This document shows, piece by piece, positions 16,269 through 30,163 of a DNA stretch of 64,000 bases. Below the pieces are notes generated by a model. That model saw only the letters and a program-made list of their open reading frames with translations. It made no database searches and was not told the DNA's origin. This stretch comes from Agrococcus casei LMG 22410 (GTDB lineage Bacteria; Actinomycetota; Actinomycetes; Actinomycetales; Microbacteriaceae), in NCBI RefSeq assembly GCF_900163565.1, contig NZ_FUHU01000038.1, forward strand, positions 1 through 64,000, read 5' to 3'. The translations under genes were made by a program, and so were the position numbers. Each line of letters opens with the position of its first letter. Positions within the stretch are counted from its first letter, which is position 1.

Positions 16269-18104
16269 TCACCCGTGCTCGTCGATGAGCTTGCGACGCT
16301 CGGTCTCGAGCGCAGCGACCTGCAGGTCGAGCTCGCGGGCCGCGTCTGCGTCCTTGGCGCGCATCCGCATCGCCTGCCCCTGCAGCTGCGCCTTCTCGCG
16401 CAGCATGTCGCGCTGCACGAGAGCCTTCACGGATCCTCGGACGTAGCGGTCGAGGCCCTTCTCGTTGGTCTGGATCGGCGACATCGACAGTTCTCGAACC
16501 AGTGGCACCATGCTCTCGGGCACTGCCTGCGAGACCAGGTCGGCGAAGCCCGCGTTCGCAAGCTCGCTGATGTTCACGAGCATCGCGTCACGCACGATCT
16601 CGAGCGAAGGGTCTGCAACATAGGCGATGACGGCGCGTTCGGCGAGATCGCGTGGCACCAGGCCTCCCTGCTGCAGCATCGCCACGAGAGCTTCGCGCTC
16701 GAGCCGCGTCGCAGGATCGTTGCCCAGCGTCGCCTGGGGGTGCTGCAGCGGCTCGGACTCTGCCCGCGCATCCCGCCTGTTGGCACGCACCTGCCTCGTC
16801 ACCTCGATCGGGTCGACGCCCAGCCAGCCTGCGACTGTTCGCACGTAGCCGTCGGCCAGCGCGCGGTCACGGATGCCTGCGAGAATCGGTGCGGCAGCAC
16901 GAGTGGCTTGCACTCGTCCTTCGACAGTCTCGAGGTCGAACTCGGCGATGACACGCTGCAGCATGAACTCGAACATCGGGCGCGGATTCTGCACGAGCCG
17001 CTGCACTGCCTGATCGCCGCGCTGGATGCGCAGGTCGCACGGGTCGAGTCCCTCGGGAGGCGTCGCCACAAAGGTCTGTGCGGCGAACCGCTGCTCTTCT
17101 GCGAAGGCGCGGCTCGCAGCCTTCTGCCCGGCCTCATCAGGGTCGAACGTGAAGACCACGCGGCCGAGCGAGCGCGTGTCAGGCGTCGAGACATCGCCGA
17201 GCACACGGCGCAGCAGCTTGACGTGATCTGCGCCGAATGCGGTGCCACACGTCGCGACGGCGGTCGTGACCCCTGCCAGGTGACATGCCATGACGTCGGT
17301 GTAGCCCTCGACGATCACAGCCTCGCGGCTGCGCGAGATCGTGCGCTTGGCTAGGTCGAGCCCGTAGAGCACGCGCGACTTGTGAAAGACGGGAGTCTCG
17401 GGGGTGTTGAGGTACTTCGGGCCCTTGTCGTCGTCGAGCAGCTTGCGCGCGCCGAAGCCGACCGTGGCGCCGGTGACATCGCGGATCGGCCACGTCAGAC
17501 GCCCGCGGAATCGGTCGTACGGCCCACGCTGGCCCTCAGACAGCAGCCCGGCAGTGACCAGCTCGAGCTCAGAGAACCCCCGGCGCCGCAGATGACTGCG
17601 GAGGCTGTCGAACGAGTTGGGCGCGAATCCGACTCCGAAGTGCTGTGCCGCCTGCAGGTCGAAGCCGCGCTCCCCCAGAAACTGCTGGCCGGGCAGCGCC
17701 TGGTTGGTCAGCAGCTGCTCCTGAAAGTACTCGGCAGCGGCAGCGTTGGCCTCGAGCAGCCGGCTGCGGTTGATGCCGTCGTCTTTGGGCGCCTCGCCGT
17801 CCTCATAGCGAAGCGTGAAGTTCGCCTGGGCCGCGAAGCGCTCGACCGTCTCGACGAAGGTCGTGTGGTCCATCGCCATGGCGAAGCCGAACACGTCGCC
17901 GTCTTCGCCGCAGCCGAAGCAGTGATAGCGGCCGACTGCAGGGCGCACGTGAAAGCTCGGCGTGCGCTCGTCATGAAACGGGCACAGACCCTTCATCGAG
18001 CCGACGCCTGCGCGCTTCAGCGTGACGTACTGCGACACGACGTCGACGATGTTGACGCGAGACCGCAGTTCGTCGATGTCTTCGCGACGGATCCTGCCAG
18101 CCAC
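16269..18104 (-). CDS. dnaG: DNA primase
   Basis: A 611-residue primase that lays RNA primers at the replication fork. The N-terminal zinc-binding domain has Cys41, His44, Cys62 and Cys65 (CPFH ... CFGC). The TOPRIM catalytic core includes VIVEGYTDVMA and the acidic FTFDPDEAGQKA. The C-terminal third is the helicase-binding region. The start is GTG directly after the dgt stop, so the two genes are coupled. Confidence 0.96.
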   Translation of the reverse strand: MAGRIRREDIDELRSRVNIVDVVSQYVTLKRAGVGSMKGLCPFHDERTPSFHVRPAVGRYHCFGCGEDGDVFGFAMAMDHTTFVETVERFAAQANFTLRYEDGEAPKDDGINRSRLLEANAAAAEYFQEQLLTNQALPGQQFLGERGFDLQAAQHFGVGFAPNSFDSLRSHLRRRGFSELELVTAGLLSEGQRGPYDRFRGRLTWPIRDVTGATVGFGARKLLDDDKGPKYLNTPETPVFHKSRVLYGLDLAKRTISRSREAVIVEGYTDVMACHLAGVTTAVATCGTAFGADHVKLLRRVLGDVSTPDTRSLGRVVFTFDPDEAGQKAASRAFAEEQRFAAQTFVATPPEGLDPCDLRIQRGDQAVQRLVQNPRPMFEFMLQRVIAEFDLETVEGRVQATRAAAPILAGIRDRALADGYVRTVAGWLGVDPIEVTRQVRANRRDARAESEPLQHPQATLGNDPATRLEREALVAMLQQGGLVPRDLAERAVIAYVADPSLEIVRDAMLVNISELANAGFADLVSQAVPESMVPLVRELSMSPIQTNEKGLDRYVRGSVKALVQRDMLREKAQLQGQAMRMRAKDADAARELDLQVAALETERRKLIDEHG

Positions 18105-19331
18105 TCAGCCCACCAATTCCCCATGCCATGCAACCGCTGCACGGTCTGTCAGCGATGCTATCTGGTCGACCACTGCACGCTTGCGAAGCTCATCGCTGCC
18201 TGTGGAATCGAAGTCCTGTGCAAACTGCTCGTCGAGCGTGCCAGGAGCGCCTGCCAGCAGCCCGTCGGCCAGTTCGATCAGCATGTGCCGCTGCTCGCGG
18301 TAGATCGGCTGGCGCTCGGGGTGCGTCATCACGAACGCGCTCACGGTGCCCTTCAGCACGGCGATCTCGGCCTGCACCTCGTGCGGAATCACCATCGAGC
18401 CGTTGAATCTGCCGAGCTGCCCGGAGTGCGCCTCGCGCGTCGCTCGCACCGATGCGACCGCGAAGCGGCCGATCAGCTTCGAGGTCAGGTTCTTGAGCTT
18501 CGCCTGGTCGCGTCTGGAGTCGTCAAACGAAGAAGGCCATGTGTCGAGGTCGTCGAGCCTGTCGAACGCGGCGACCAGGTCGTCTCTGCTGAACTCGCCG
18601 CCGACCCAGTCGAGCATCCGGTCGACGAGCTCTTCATGGTTCGTGCGCGACGCCAGCTGCCGCACGTCGACGAATCCGTTGACGATGGCATCTTCGAAGT
18701 CGTGCACCGAGTATGCGACGTCATCGGCGAGATCCATGACCTCGGCCTCGATGCAGCGCTGCTCGGCGGGCGCGTCAGCGCGAACCCACTCGAATGCCTC
18801 GACATCGTCGGCGTAGAAGCCGAACTTCACGCGTCCCGACGGGTCGAGCACCTCACGGGTGTCGGGCCACGGGTACTTGCACGAGGCGTCGACGGATGCG
18901 CGGGTGAAGTTGAGTCCGAACGAGCGAGCGTCGGTCACGACCTTCGGCTCGAGTCGGGTGATCACGCGCAGCGTCTGTGCGTTGCCCTCGAACCCGCCGA
19001 TGTCGCTTGCCCAGATGTTGAGGGCCTTCTCGCCGTTGTGCCCGAAGGGCGGGTGGCCGATGTCATGCACGAGGCACGCGGTGTCGACGACATCGGCTTC
19101 GAGGCCAAGGGTGTCGGCGACTTCACGGCCGATCTGCGCCACCTCGAGCGAATGCGTGAGGCGTGAGCGCGAGAAGTCGAGTCCCAGGGTCGGCGAGACC
19201 ACCTGCGTCTTCTGCGACAGTCGTCGCAGTCCGCTGGCATGGATGGCTCGGGCGCGGTCGCGTGCGAAGTCGCTGCGGTTCGAAGAGTGCTCTTCGGGAT
19301 GCCAGCGCTCGATGTCGTGTGCGGTCGCCAC
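18105..19331 (-). CDS. dgt: Deoxyguanosinetriphosphate triphosphohydrolase-like protein
   Basis: A 408-residue HD-domain dNTP triphosphohydrolase. The metal site is seen in SRLTHSLEVAQIGREVA (His), CLVHDIGHPPFGHNGE (the HD pair) and the downstream MDLADDVAYSVHDFEDA (Asp). The family cleaves dNTPs to nucleosides and triphosphate and helps balance the nucleotide pool. GTG start, one junction away from the dus stop. Its position between dus and dnaG is the standard actinobacterial arrangement. Confidence 0.92.
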   Translation of the reverse strand: MATAHDIERWHPEEHSSNRSDFARDRARAIHASGLRRLSQKTQVVSPTLGLDFSRSRLTHSLEVAQIGREVADTLGLEADVVDTACLVHDIGHPPFGHNGEKALNIWASDIGGFEGNAQTLRVITRLEPKVVTDARSFGLNFTRASVDASCKYPWPDTREVLDPSGRVKFGFYADDVEAFEWVRADAPAEQRCIEAEVMDLADDVAYSVHDFEDAIVNGFVDVRQLASRTNHEELVDRMLDWVGGEFSRDDLVAAFDRLDDLDTWPSSFDDSRRDQAKLKNLTSKLIGRFAVASVRATREAHSGQLGRFNGSMVIPHEVQAEIAVLKGTVSAFVMTHPERQPIYREQRHMLIELADGLLAGAPGTLDEQFAQDFDSTGSDELRKRAVVDQIASLTDRAAVAWHGELVG

Positions 19332-20459
19332 TCAGCCTCCGGTCGTGTCTGCTGCGTCTTCGATCAGGTTCGATCGCTGATCGGGCGTGAGGTCACGGGT
19401 CTCGAGCCAGTGCTCGGGAAGGATGGGTCGCCGCGGTGAGCCTGCACGGCCTCGCTGCCCCTCGACGCCGACAGCGTCGTAGCCGAGCGAGTGGTCGAGC
19501 GTCGCGAGGATCTCGTCGAGCTGCTCGATCGACGAGATGGTCGAGAGCTGACGACGCACCTCTCCCCCGATCCCGTACCCCTTGAAGTACCAGGCGACGT
19601 GCTTTCGCAAGTCACGGCATCCGCGATTCTCGTCTTCGAAGAACTCGACCAGCAGCTCAGCGTGACGTCTGAACGCCTTCGCGACCTCGGTGAGTCCGGG
19701 CCGGTGACGCTCGTCGCTGCCGTTGAATGCGTTCGCAAGGTCGCCGAAGAGCCAGGGCCGGCCGAGGCATGCGCGACCCACGGTGACGCCGTCGACGCCG
19801 GTCTCGTCGATCATGCGCAGGGCGTCTTCTGCCTGCCAGACGTCGCCGTTGCCGAACACGGGAATGCTCGTGACAGCCTCTTTGAGCTTGCCGATCGCGG
19901 ACCAGTCAGCGGTGCCCGAGTAGTTGTCGTGCGTGGTGCGTCCGTGCAGCGTCACGGCTTTGGCGCCGACGGCCTCTGCGATTCGGCCGGCCTCGATGTG
20001 CGTCAGGTGATCGTCGTCGATGCCCTTGCGCATCTTCACCGTCACCGGCAGGTCGCCGGCGTTCTTGACGGTCGACGAGACGATTGCCTCGAAGAGCTCG
20101 CGCTTCCACGGGAGTGCGCTGCCGCCGCCGCGTCGCGTGACCTTCGGAACCGGGCATCCGAAATTCAGGTCGATGTGATCGGCCAGGTCTTCTTCTGCGA
20201 TCATGCGCGCGGCCTTGCCGACGGTGATCGCGTCGACGCTGTAGAGCTGCACGCTGCGCGGCGTCTCGGACTCGTGGTGCGAGATCAGCCGCATCGTCTC
20301 GGCGTTGCGCTCGATGAGGGCACGGGCGGTGATCATCTCGCAGACGTACAGCCCCGCCCCGTACTCGCGGCAGAGCCTGCGGAACGCGGTGTTCGTGACC
20401 CCCGCCATCGGCGCGAGCACGACCGGCACGTCGAGGTCGATCGGTCCGATCGAGACCAT
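19332..20459 (-). CDS. dusB: tRNA-dihydrouridine synthase
   Basis: A 375-residue FMN-dependent enzyme that reduces uridines in the tRNA D loop. The TIM-barrel begins with VVLAPMAGVTNTAFRR. The active-site region is HIDLNFGCPVPKVTRRGGGS, with the catalytic Cys, and the flavin-binding strands include FGNGDVWQ and GVTVGRACLGRPWLF. Two bases separate it from glyS and it abuts dgt. The subfamily (DusB-like) is inferred from the motif spelling. Confidence 0.92.
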   Translation of the reverse strand: MVSIGPIDLDVPVVLAPMAGVTNTAFRRLCREYGAGLYVCEMITARALIERNAETMRLISHHESETPRSVQLYSVDAITVGKAARMIAEEDLADHIDLNFGCPVPKVTRRGGGSALPWKRELFEAIVSSTVKNAGDLPVTVKMRKGIDDDHLTHIEAGRIAEAVGAKAVTLHGRTTHDNYSGTADWSAIGKLKEAVTSIPVFGNGDVWQAEDALRMIDETGVDGVTVGRACLGRPWLFGDLANAFNGSDERHRPGLTEVAKAFRRHAELLVEFFEDENRGCRDLRKHVAWYFKGYGIGGEVRRQLSTISSIEQLDEILATLDHSLGYDAVGVEGQRGRAGSPRRPILPEHWLETRDLTPDQRSNLIEDAADTTGG

Positions 20460-20461
20460 GG

Positions 20462-21838
20462 TCAGGCTCCCAGGAGCTCCTGGGCCAGGAAGCCAGGGAG
20501 CTCGTCGATGCTGATGCGCTGCTGCTCCATCGTGTCGCGGTCGCGCACCGTCACGGCGTTGTCTTCGAGCGAGTCGAAGTCGACCGTGACGCAGAACGGG
20601 GTGCCGATCTCGTCGTTGCGGCGGTAGCGGCGTCCGATGGCGCCTGCGTCGTCGTAGTCGACTGCCCAGTTGCGGCGCAGCTTGGCGGCGATCTCCTTCG
20701 CCAGGGGCGTCAGCTGCTCATTGCGGCTGAGCGGCAGCACGGCGACCTTGATCGGAGCGAGACGGCGGTCGAGGCGCAGCACGGTGCGCTTGTCGGTGCC
20801 GCCCTTGCTGTTCGGAACCTCTTCTTCGTCGTAGGAGTCAACGAGGAACGCCATCAGGCTGCGCGTGAGGCCGAATGACGGCTCGATCACGTACGGGATG
20901 TAGCGCTCGCCAGAGGCCTGGTCGAAGTACTCGAGCTTCTTGCCGCTCGCCTCCTGGTGGCTGCGCAGGTCGTAGTCGGTGCGGTTGGCGATGCCCATGA
21001 GCTCGCCCCACTCTGATCCCTGGAAGCCGAAGCGGTACTCGAGGTCGATCGTGCGGTCTGAGTAGTGTGCGCGCTCTGCTTCGGGAACATCGAACTGGCG
21101 GATGTTCTCCATGTCGATGCCGAGGTCTTCGAACCATGCCATGCATGCTTCGACCCACTCGTCGAACCACTTGGGCGCGTCGTCGGGGGCGATGAAGAAC
21201 TCGATCTCCATCTGCTCGAACTCGCGGGTGCGGAAGATGAAGTTTCCGGGGGTGATCTCGTTGCGGAAGGCCTTGCCGACCTGGCCGATGCCGAACGGCG
21301 GCTTCTTGCGGCTCGACGTCATGACATTCGCGAAGTTGACGAAGATGCCCTGTGCAGTCTCGGGACGGAGGTATTCGAGGCCCTCTTCATTGTCGACCGG
21401 GCCGAGGTAGGTCTTCAGCAGACCTGAGAACTGCTGGGGGTCGGTCCACTTGCCGGTCGTGCCGCAGTCGGGGCAGGTGATGACGTCCATCGACTCAGGG
21501 GCACGCTTCTTCTTCGCCTCGTACGCCTCTTCGAGGTGATCCTGACGGTGACGCTTGTGGCACTGGAGGCACTCGATCAGCGGATCGGTGAACGTCTCGA
21601 CGTGACCGGATGCGTTCCAGACAGCGCGCGGCAGGATGATCGACGAGTCGAGGCCGACCATGTCTTCACGACCGTCGACGAAGGTGCGCCACCACTGGCG
21701 CTTGATGTTCTCCTTGAGAGCTACACCGAGGGGGCCGTAATCCCATGCGGAGCGCGATCCGCCGTAGATCTCTCCCGCTTGGAACACGAAGCCGCGCTGC
21801 TTTGCAAGCGAGATGACCTGGTCAAGACGTGAGGGCAC
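20462..21838 (-). CDS. glyS: Glycine-tRNA ligase (dimeric type)
   Basis: A 458-residue class II aminoacyl-tRNA synthetase of the alpha2 type. Motifs seen include [20 protein letters not shown] at the N-terminus, motif 2 ([20 protein letters not shown] split over two lines) and motif 3 ([13 protein letters not shown]). A CxxC...CxxC pair ([16 protein letters not shown]) is present as in many relatives. The GTG start at 21838 is set by AAGGAG ten bases upstream; an ATG at 21880 in frame adds 14 non-homologous residues. Confidence 0.95.
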   Translation of the reverse strand: MPSRLDQVISLAKQRGFVFQAGEIYGGSRSAWDYGPLGVALKENIKRQWWRTFVDGREDMVGLDSSIILPRAVWNASGHVETFTDPLIECLQCHKRHRQDHLEEAYEAKKKRAPESMDVITCPDCGTTGKWTDPQQFSGLLKTYLGPVDNEEGLEYLRPETAQGIFVNFANVMTSSRKKPPFGIGQVGKAFRNEITPGNFIFRTREFEQMEIEFFIAPDDAPKWFDEWVEACMAWFEDLGIDMENIRQFDVPEAERAHYSDRTIDLEYRFGFQGSEWGELMGIANRTDYDLRSHQEASGKKLEYFDQASGERYIPYVIEPSFGLTRSLMAFLVDSYDEEEVPNSKGGTDKRTVLRLDRRLAPIKVAVLPLSRNEQLTPLAKEIAAKLRRNWAVDYDDAGAIGRRYRRNDEIGTPFCVTVDFDSLEDNAVTVRDRDTMEQQRISIDELPGFLAQELLGA

Positions 21839-22063
21839 GAAGAACTCCTTGTACTGATGGGCACGGTGCTGATTGGGCACGCGTAAGAGATAAGTCTAGT
21901 GCCGGTGCAGGGGTGGTTGGTCATCTGGTTGCCGAGCGTGGCGTCGCGGCCCACGGGCTCTCGCAACCGGCAGCTCTCCACAGATTTTCTTTTCCACAGG
22001 GGCCGATTCTCGGATCTCGCGTCAGTAGTGGGTAGTAGATTCGTTCTAACGAAGGAGGTGAGC

Positions 22064-23185
22064 ATGAGCACCGCAACCGCGATCCAGCAACTGACCGCTG
22101 AGGCTGCCCAGGTGTTCGACGCCGCCTTCGACGACTTCACCTCATGCTCCACCGGTGACCGGTTTGCGACGCTCAACGCCATGACCGAATTCGCCCTGCA
22201 GCATCAAGCGCATCTGGCTCGGTTCGCGCAGGTGCTCGAGCACTCCGGGTCGGCCCTGTCAAGCGTCGCGAAAGACCTCCGATACTCATCGACCGCGACA
22301 CTGTTGCAGCACGAGGTGGGCTTCGCCAAGGGGCAGGCAGACGCCTACGTGCGGCTCGGCAAGCTGTTGCAGCACCGCGAATACCCCGTGCTGGCTGCAG
22401 CGATCGAAGCTGGCACGATCTCATCCCAGCAGGCCATCATCATCACGCGCGAGTTCGACCGACAGCGCAATCACTACGACGCCGAGTTCCTTGCTGTCGC
22501 TGATCGCAGCGCGGTCTCCTTCGCCGAGGGACAGAACTCGAGCCAGCCCTGGAGCCCAGAGGATCTGCGCGACAGCATCCGCGGATGGTTCGCCCAACAC
22601 GACCCCGAGCAAGTTGAGCTGCGCACCGAGCAGCAGCATGCGCGGAGGTCGTGCAAAGCGTGGGTACAAGAAGACGGCATGATCTCCGTCATCACACTGC
22701 TGACAGCAACGGATGGTGCCGCGGTGATGCAGTTCCTTGACGCGAACGCATCGCCACGCACGCGCCTTTCGGCGCCCGATGGTGACCCCGAGATCGACAT
22801 GCGCACCCGCGAGCAGAAGATGGCCGACGCATTCGTCCGCGCCTTCACCACCGCCGCCAAGTCGAAGCACACCAGCACCCAGGGCGGCGCCGCGCCGACG
22901 CTGCTGGTCACGGTGCCCATGAGCGAGATCAACAAGCACGCCAACGGCACGCCCGCACTCGCGCGCGTCAGCCGCACCCAGGAGTTCGTACCGGTCGCAG
23001 AAGCCGCCCGCATCATCTGCGACGGCGCCGTGCAGGCAGCGATCACCGATGACTCCGGCAACGTGTTGAAGCTCGGACGGTCGCAACGACTCTTCTCCCC
23101 CACCCAGCGCAAAGCACTGAATGTCGCCTACCCAACCTGCGCGACAGACGGATGCACGATCCCGTCAGTGTGGGAAAACGGCTAA
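22064..23185 (+). CDS. DUF222-family protein lacking its C-terminal HNH domain
   Basis: A 373-residue DUF222 protein. The family normally ends with an HNH nuclease domain and is about 400-500 residues long. Here the DUF222 part is intact and reaches the sequence just before the nuclease (RLFSPTQRKALNVAYPTCAT, then DGCTIPSVWENG), where a stop occurs exactly where the HNH histidines (usually AHHI/V) should begin. The second zinc-type Cys pair and both catalytic His are therefore absent. The start has a near-perfect AAGGAGGTGA site. DUF222-HNH genes are common, often multicopy and variable in Actinobacteria; this copy looks like a truncated, probably nuclease-dead form. Confidence 0.8.
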   Translation: MSTATAIQQLTAEAAQVFDAAFDDFTSCSTGDRFATLNAMTEFALQHQAHLARFAQVLEHSGSALSSVAKDLRYSSTATLLQHEVGFAKGQADAYVRLGKLLQHREYPVLAAAIEAGTISSQQAIIITREFDRQRNHYDAEFLAVADRSAVSFAEGQNSSQPWSPEDLRDSIRGWFAQHDPEQVELRTEQQHARRSCKAWVQEDGMISVITLLTATDGAAVMQFLDANASPRTRLSAPDGDPEIDMRTREQKMADAFVRAFTTAAKSKHTSTQGGAAPTLLVTVPMSEINKHANGTPALARVSRTQEFVPVAEAARIICDGAVQAAITDDSGNVLKLGRSQRLFSPTQRKALNVAYPTCATDGCTIPSVWENG

Positions 23186-23197
23186 CAGGCCGTTTTC
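23174..23197. terminator. Hairpin holding the DUF222 stop codon in its loop
   Basis: GAAAACGGC (23174-23182) pairs with GCCGTTTTC (23189-23197). The TAA stop (23183-23185) is the first part of the six-base loop. The right arm carries four T residues, so it can act as a terminator. Its overlap with the last codons suggests a coding end created by insertion of this sequence. Confidence 0.65.
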
Positions 23198-23241
23198 GTG
23201 GAAAGACCGGGATCGCGAGCCTCCGATCCAGCACAATCCAC

Positions 23242-23267
23242 GGAAACGATCCGTCAGGATCGTTTCC
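23242..23267. terminator. Second perfect hairpin in the gap after the DUF222 gene
   Basis: GGAAACGATCC, four loop bases GTCA, then the exact complement GGATCGTTTCC and CCC. It follows the first hairpin by 45 bases. The 213-base gap from 23186 to 23398 otherwise shows no coding sequence that I can support. Confidence 0.7.
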
Positions 23268-23398
23268 CCATCACCATCAAGTGCATCTCGAACTCCTCAA
23301 GATGACGAAAGATCCCCAGACCCAGAAGTGGAAAGCAGTCAGGGTCATCCGAAGATGATGCCGCGGGCAATCCGACGCTCAGTGGTTGACTGAAGAGC

Positions 23399-23866
23399 AT
23401 GAACACAATCACTGGGACGTTCTACCGCGCCATCGATCCCATGCACATGGGCAGTGCCCTCGATGGCTCTCGCGGCCAAGGGCGGTTCAACGCTGTCGAT
23501 CAGCCGACCCTGTATCTCAGCTCGAGCCGTGATGGTGTGGCAGCCGCCATGATCAAGCACACGTCGGCAAACGACCCTGCGCGCACCGTCATTGCTGTTC
23601 GTGTCGAGAATGCTCGCGTCTTCGACCTTCGCGACGCAGACAGTCCCGACCACGCCGGCAGCTCACTCGATGACGCGGCATCTGACTGGCAGGAGCAGTT
23701 GCGAGAGAACACCAGACCGAGAAGCTGGGCAGTCCGAGACGCAATAGAGCAGACAGGAGCACACGGGCTCATCGACCCGTCACGCAAGTCCCCCGGGCTC
23801 TGGCACCTGGTGCTGTTCCGCTGGAACACCCCCGGCGCCCCGACCGTGACTGTGGTCGACGAGTAG
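23399..23866 (+). CDS. RES-domain-like protein (possible orphan toxin relative)
   Basis: A 155-residue protein with the layout of the RES domain, NAD-degrading toxins normally paired with an Xre/MbcA-type antitoxin. YRAIDP near the N-terminus, GRFN, LYLSSS and a C-terminal LIDPSRKSPGLWHLVLF segment match that layout. The acidic residue usually following LYxS (as in ALAE) is not obvious: the stretch reads RDGVAAAM. No antitoxin gene lies immediately upstream or downstream. So it may be a degenerate or differently acting RES protein. Start at 23399 chosen by homology-like N-terminus; the ribosome site is a modest GAAGAG. The gene ends ten bases before the DinB-like start. Confidence 0.55.
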   Translation: MNTITGTFYRAIDPMHMGSALDGSRGQGRFNAVDQPTLYLSSSRDGVAAAMIKHTSANDPARTVIAVRVENARVFDLRDADSPDHAGSSLDDAASDWQEQLRENTRPRSWAVRDAIEQTGAHGLIDPSRKSPGLWHLVLFRWNTPGAPTVTVVDE

Positions 23867-23875
23867 GATCACCGC

Positions 23876-24526
23876 ATGAACGCCAGCAACGATGCGAAGG
23901 CCGATCTCAAGCGATACCTCCAATCGACGCGCAGTGCACTGCTGTGGAAGCTCGAAGGACTCAGCGAACGCCAGATGCGCGAGCCGCACACCCCAACAGG
24001 CATGAATCTGCTCGGCATCGTCAAACACTGTGCGAACGTCGAAGTCGGCTACTTCGGCGAGACGTTCGGCCGCGAGTGGCCTCATCCTGAGCAGGTCGTG
24101 ACAGAAGCCCAATGGAGCCAAGACACTCAGGCCGACTGGTTCGCAACCGCAGCTGAGAGCAGCGAAGACATCGTCGACCTCTACCTGCGCATCTGGGCAT
24201 TCGCAGACGAGACCATCGACGCACTCCCCCTCGATGCAGAGGGCACCGTCGCGCACTGGCCAGAAGGGCGCAACACGGTCACACTGCACCAGATGCTCAT
24301 CCATGTGCTCACTGACGTCACCCGGCACGCGGGTCACGCAGACATCATCCGCGAACAGACTGACGGCGACACCGGCCTCAGTCAGAACAACACGAACATG
24401 CCCGACGACGTGGACTGGCCGGCATACGTCGAGAAGCTGCGCCAGCTCGCTATTGCGTCAGACGCACAAACTCCCGCAGCGGCGGCTGATGATCGTGCAC
24501 GGAAACAGCCTCTTCGGCAACAGTGA
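23876..24526 (+). CDS. DinB/DUF664 family metal-dependent protein
   Basis: A 216-residue four-helix-bundle protein of the DinB/DUF664 superfamily, whose members bind a divalent metal with three histidines and often use mycothiol or bacillithiol. The metal histidines are expected in LLGIVKHCANVEVGYF, and in TRHAGHADIIRE, where two appear. Mycothiol-dependent transferase or isomerase activity is possible but unproven. The C-terminal 15 or so residues are polar and low in conservation. It is convergent with uppS and six bases separate the stops. Confidence 0.8.
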   Translation: MNASNDAKADLKRYLQSTRSALLWKLEGLSERQMREPHTPTGMNLLGIVKHCANVEVGYFGETFGREWPHPEQVVTEAQWSQDTQADWFATAAESSEDIVDLYLRIWAFADETIDALPLDAEGTVAHWPEGRNTVTLHQMLIHVLTDVTRHAGHADIIREQTDGDTGLSQNNTNMPDDVDWPAYVEKLRQLAIASDAQTPAAAADDRARKQPLRQQ

Positions 24527-24532
24527 AACTGG

Positions 24533-25335
24533 TCACGACGCAGCCTGCGTCCCAGGCGCATCGATGGCTCCGCCGAATCGACGCACGCGCCCTGAGTAGA
24601 TGTCGATCGCATGCCAGAGCTCGCGCCTCGAGAAATCAGGCCAGAGCGTATCGAGAAAGACCATCTCGGCATACGCACCCTGCCAGGTGAGGAAGTTCGA
24701 GATCCGCTGCTCGCCGCTGGAGCGAATGTAGAGGTCGACCGGAGGCATGTCGGGCTGATACATCCGTGCATCGAGCACACGCTCGGTGACGCCACTCGGC
24801 TTCAGCCGGCCAGCCCGAACCTCTTCGGCGATCTCACGAACCGCATCGACGATCTCGAGCTTGCCGCCGTAGTTGATGCACATCGTGAGGGTCAGCCGGG
24901 TGTTGTGCTTGGTCATCTCCTGCGCGCGCTCGAGCTCGTCGATGACGCTGCGCCACAGCTTCGGGCGTCGCCCAGCCCACCGAATGCGCACTCCCCAGGC
25001 ATTGAGCTGATCGCGTCGCCTGTGCAGCACCTTGCGGTTGAAGCCCATCAGAAAGCGCACTTCGGCTGGGTCGCGCTTCCAGTTCTCGGTCGAGAACGCA
25101 TACACAGACAGCTGCTTCACCCCGGCCTGCAACGCACCTGCAACGACATCGAGCAGCACCTCTTCGCCGGCAGCGTGCCCCTGCGTGCGAGTCAGCCCCT
25201 GCTTGTTCGCCCACCGGCCGTTGCCGTCCATGATGATCGCGACATGGGCTGGCACCTGGCCACGCGTGTACTCGGGCGGGTACTCCCCCGTCCAGTCGAC
25301 CTCGCGATACGGCACTGCATCGGGATGCGTGATCT

Positions 25336-25339
<4 letters not shown>
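24533..25339 (-). CDS. uppS: Isoprenyl transferase (undecaprenyl/decaprenyl diphosphate synthase)
   Basis: A 268-residue cis-prenyltransferase that makes the C50/C55 lipid carrier for cell-wall synthesis. The catalytic Asp is in [13 protein letters not shown], followed by [23 protein letters not shown], and the substrate-binding C-terminal motif [15 protein letters not shown] (family usually RTSGEQRLSNFLLWQ). It overlaps the recO stop by four bases and is in the leuA-recO-uppS transcript. Confidence 0.94.
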
Positions 25340-29336
<3,997 letters not shown>

Positions 29337-29340
<4 letters not shown>

Positions 29341-30071
29341 CGTGATGCTCCGGCCAGCTGCACCATCTCGGTGGCGATCTGCTCGGCGCTCAGGCCGCTG
29401 ACCTCGCGCTGCACGCGGCCGTCCTGCAGAAACACGATGCGACTCGCTCTGGCTGCCACCATCGGATCGTGCGTCACGAGCATGATTGCCTGGCCGAGCG
29501 CTGCCTCTTCTGCGAGCAGGTCGAGCACTTCCCTGGCGCTTGCAGTGTCGAGAGCACCGGTGGGCTCATCGGCGAACACCACATTCGGGCGTGTTGTCAG
29601 CGCTCGAGCGATCGCGACCCGCTGCTGCTGCCCCCCAGAGAGCGCCCCCGGCAGGTGGTCGAGGCGATCGCCGATCCGCAGTCTCTCGACGAGTTCTGCG
29701 ATGCGCGTCTCGTCAGGGCGGTCGCCGCCCAGCTCGAACGGCAGACGGATGTTGTCGGCCGCAGTCAGCGACGGCAGCAGGTTGTACGACTGGAACACGA
29801 AGCCGATGTGCTTTCTGCGAGTCTCTGTTAGCGCATCGTCAGAGAGGCCCGTGAGCACCTGCTGGCCGACCTGCACCCGTCCCGAGCTCGGCTCGTCAAG
29901 GCCGGCGGCACAGGCGAGCATCGTCGACTTGCCTGAGCCGGAGGGCCCCATGACGGCGACCAGCTCGCCCGGTGCCACCTGCAGCGACACATCCTCGAGG
30001 GCAGTGACGCGTGTGTGACCCGCACCGAAGTGGCGGCTGATCTCGTGCAGTTGCAAGGCAGGACTGTTCAT
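29337..30071 (-). CDS. LolD/MacB-type ABC transporter ATPase
   Basis: A 244-residue ATPase with Walker [11 protein letters not shown]-loop FQSYNLLP, signature [10 protein letters not shown], Walker [13 protein letters not shown] and the switch histidine in VTHDP. The TGALD variant is typical of the MacB/LolD branch. It is coupled to the permease by ATGA and follows the response regulator gene after about 90 bases. Together they look like an antimicrobial-response export unit. Confidence 0.93.
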
Positions 30072-30163
30072 GCTGACCAGTCAATCCCGCGGCGCACCGG
30101 CGCACGACCGTCTGCCGACTGACTCGTGTCATCCTGCAGACTGACAACGCCGAGCTTCTGGCC

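Noticed and set aside
21839-22063. T-box or other riboswitch before glyS
   Set aside because: The minus-strand leader is short and shows neither a T-box sequence nor a specifier-loop stem; only a plain ribosome site is visible.
23121-23393. Small open frame before the RES-like gene as its antitoxin
   Set aside because: Composition is Ser/Pro/Arg-rich with no helix-turn-helix pattern; it crosses both hairpins and has no ribosome site.
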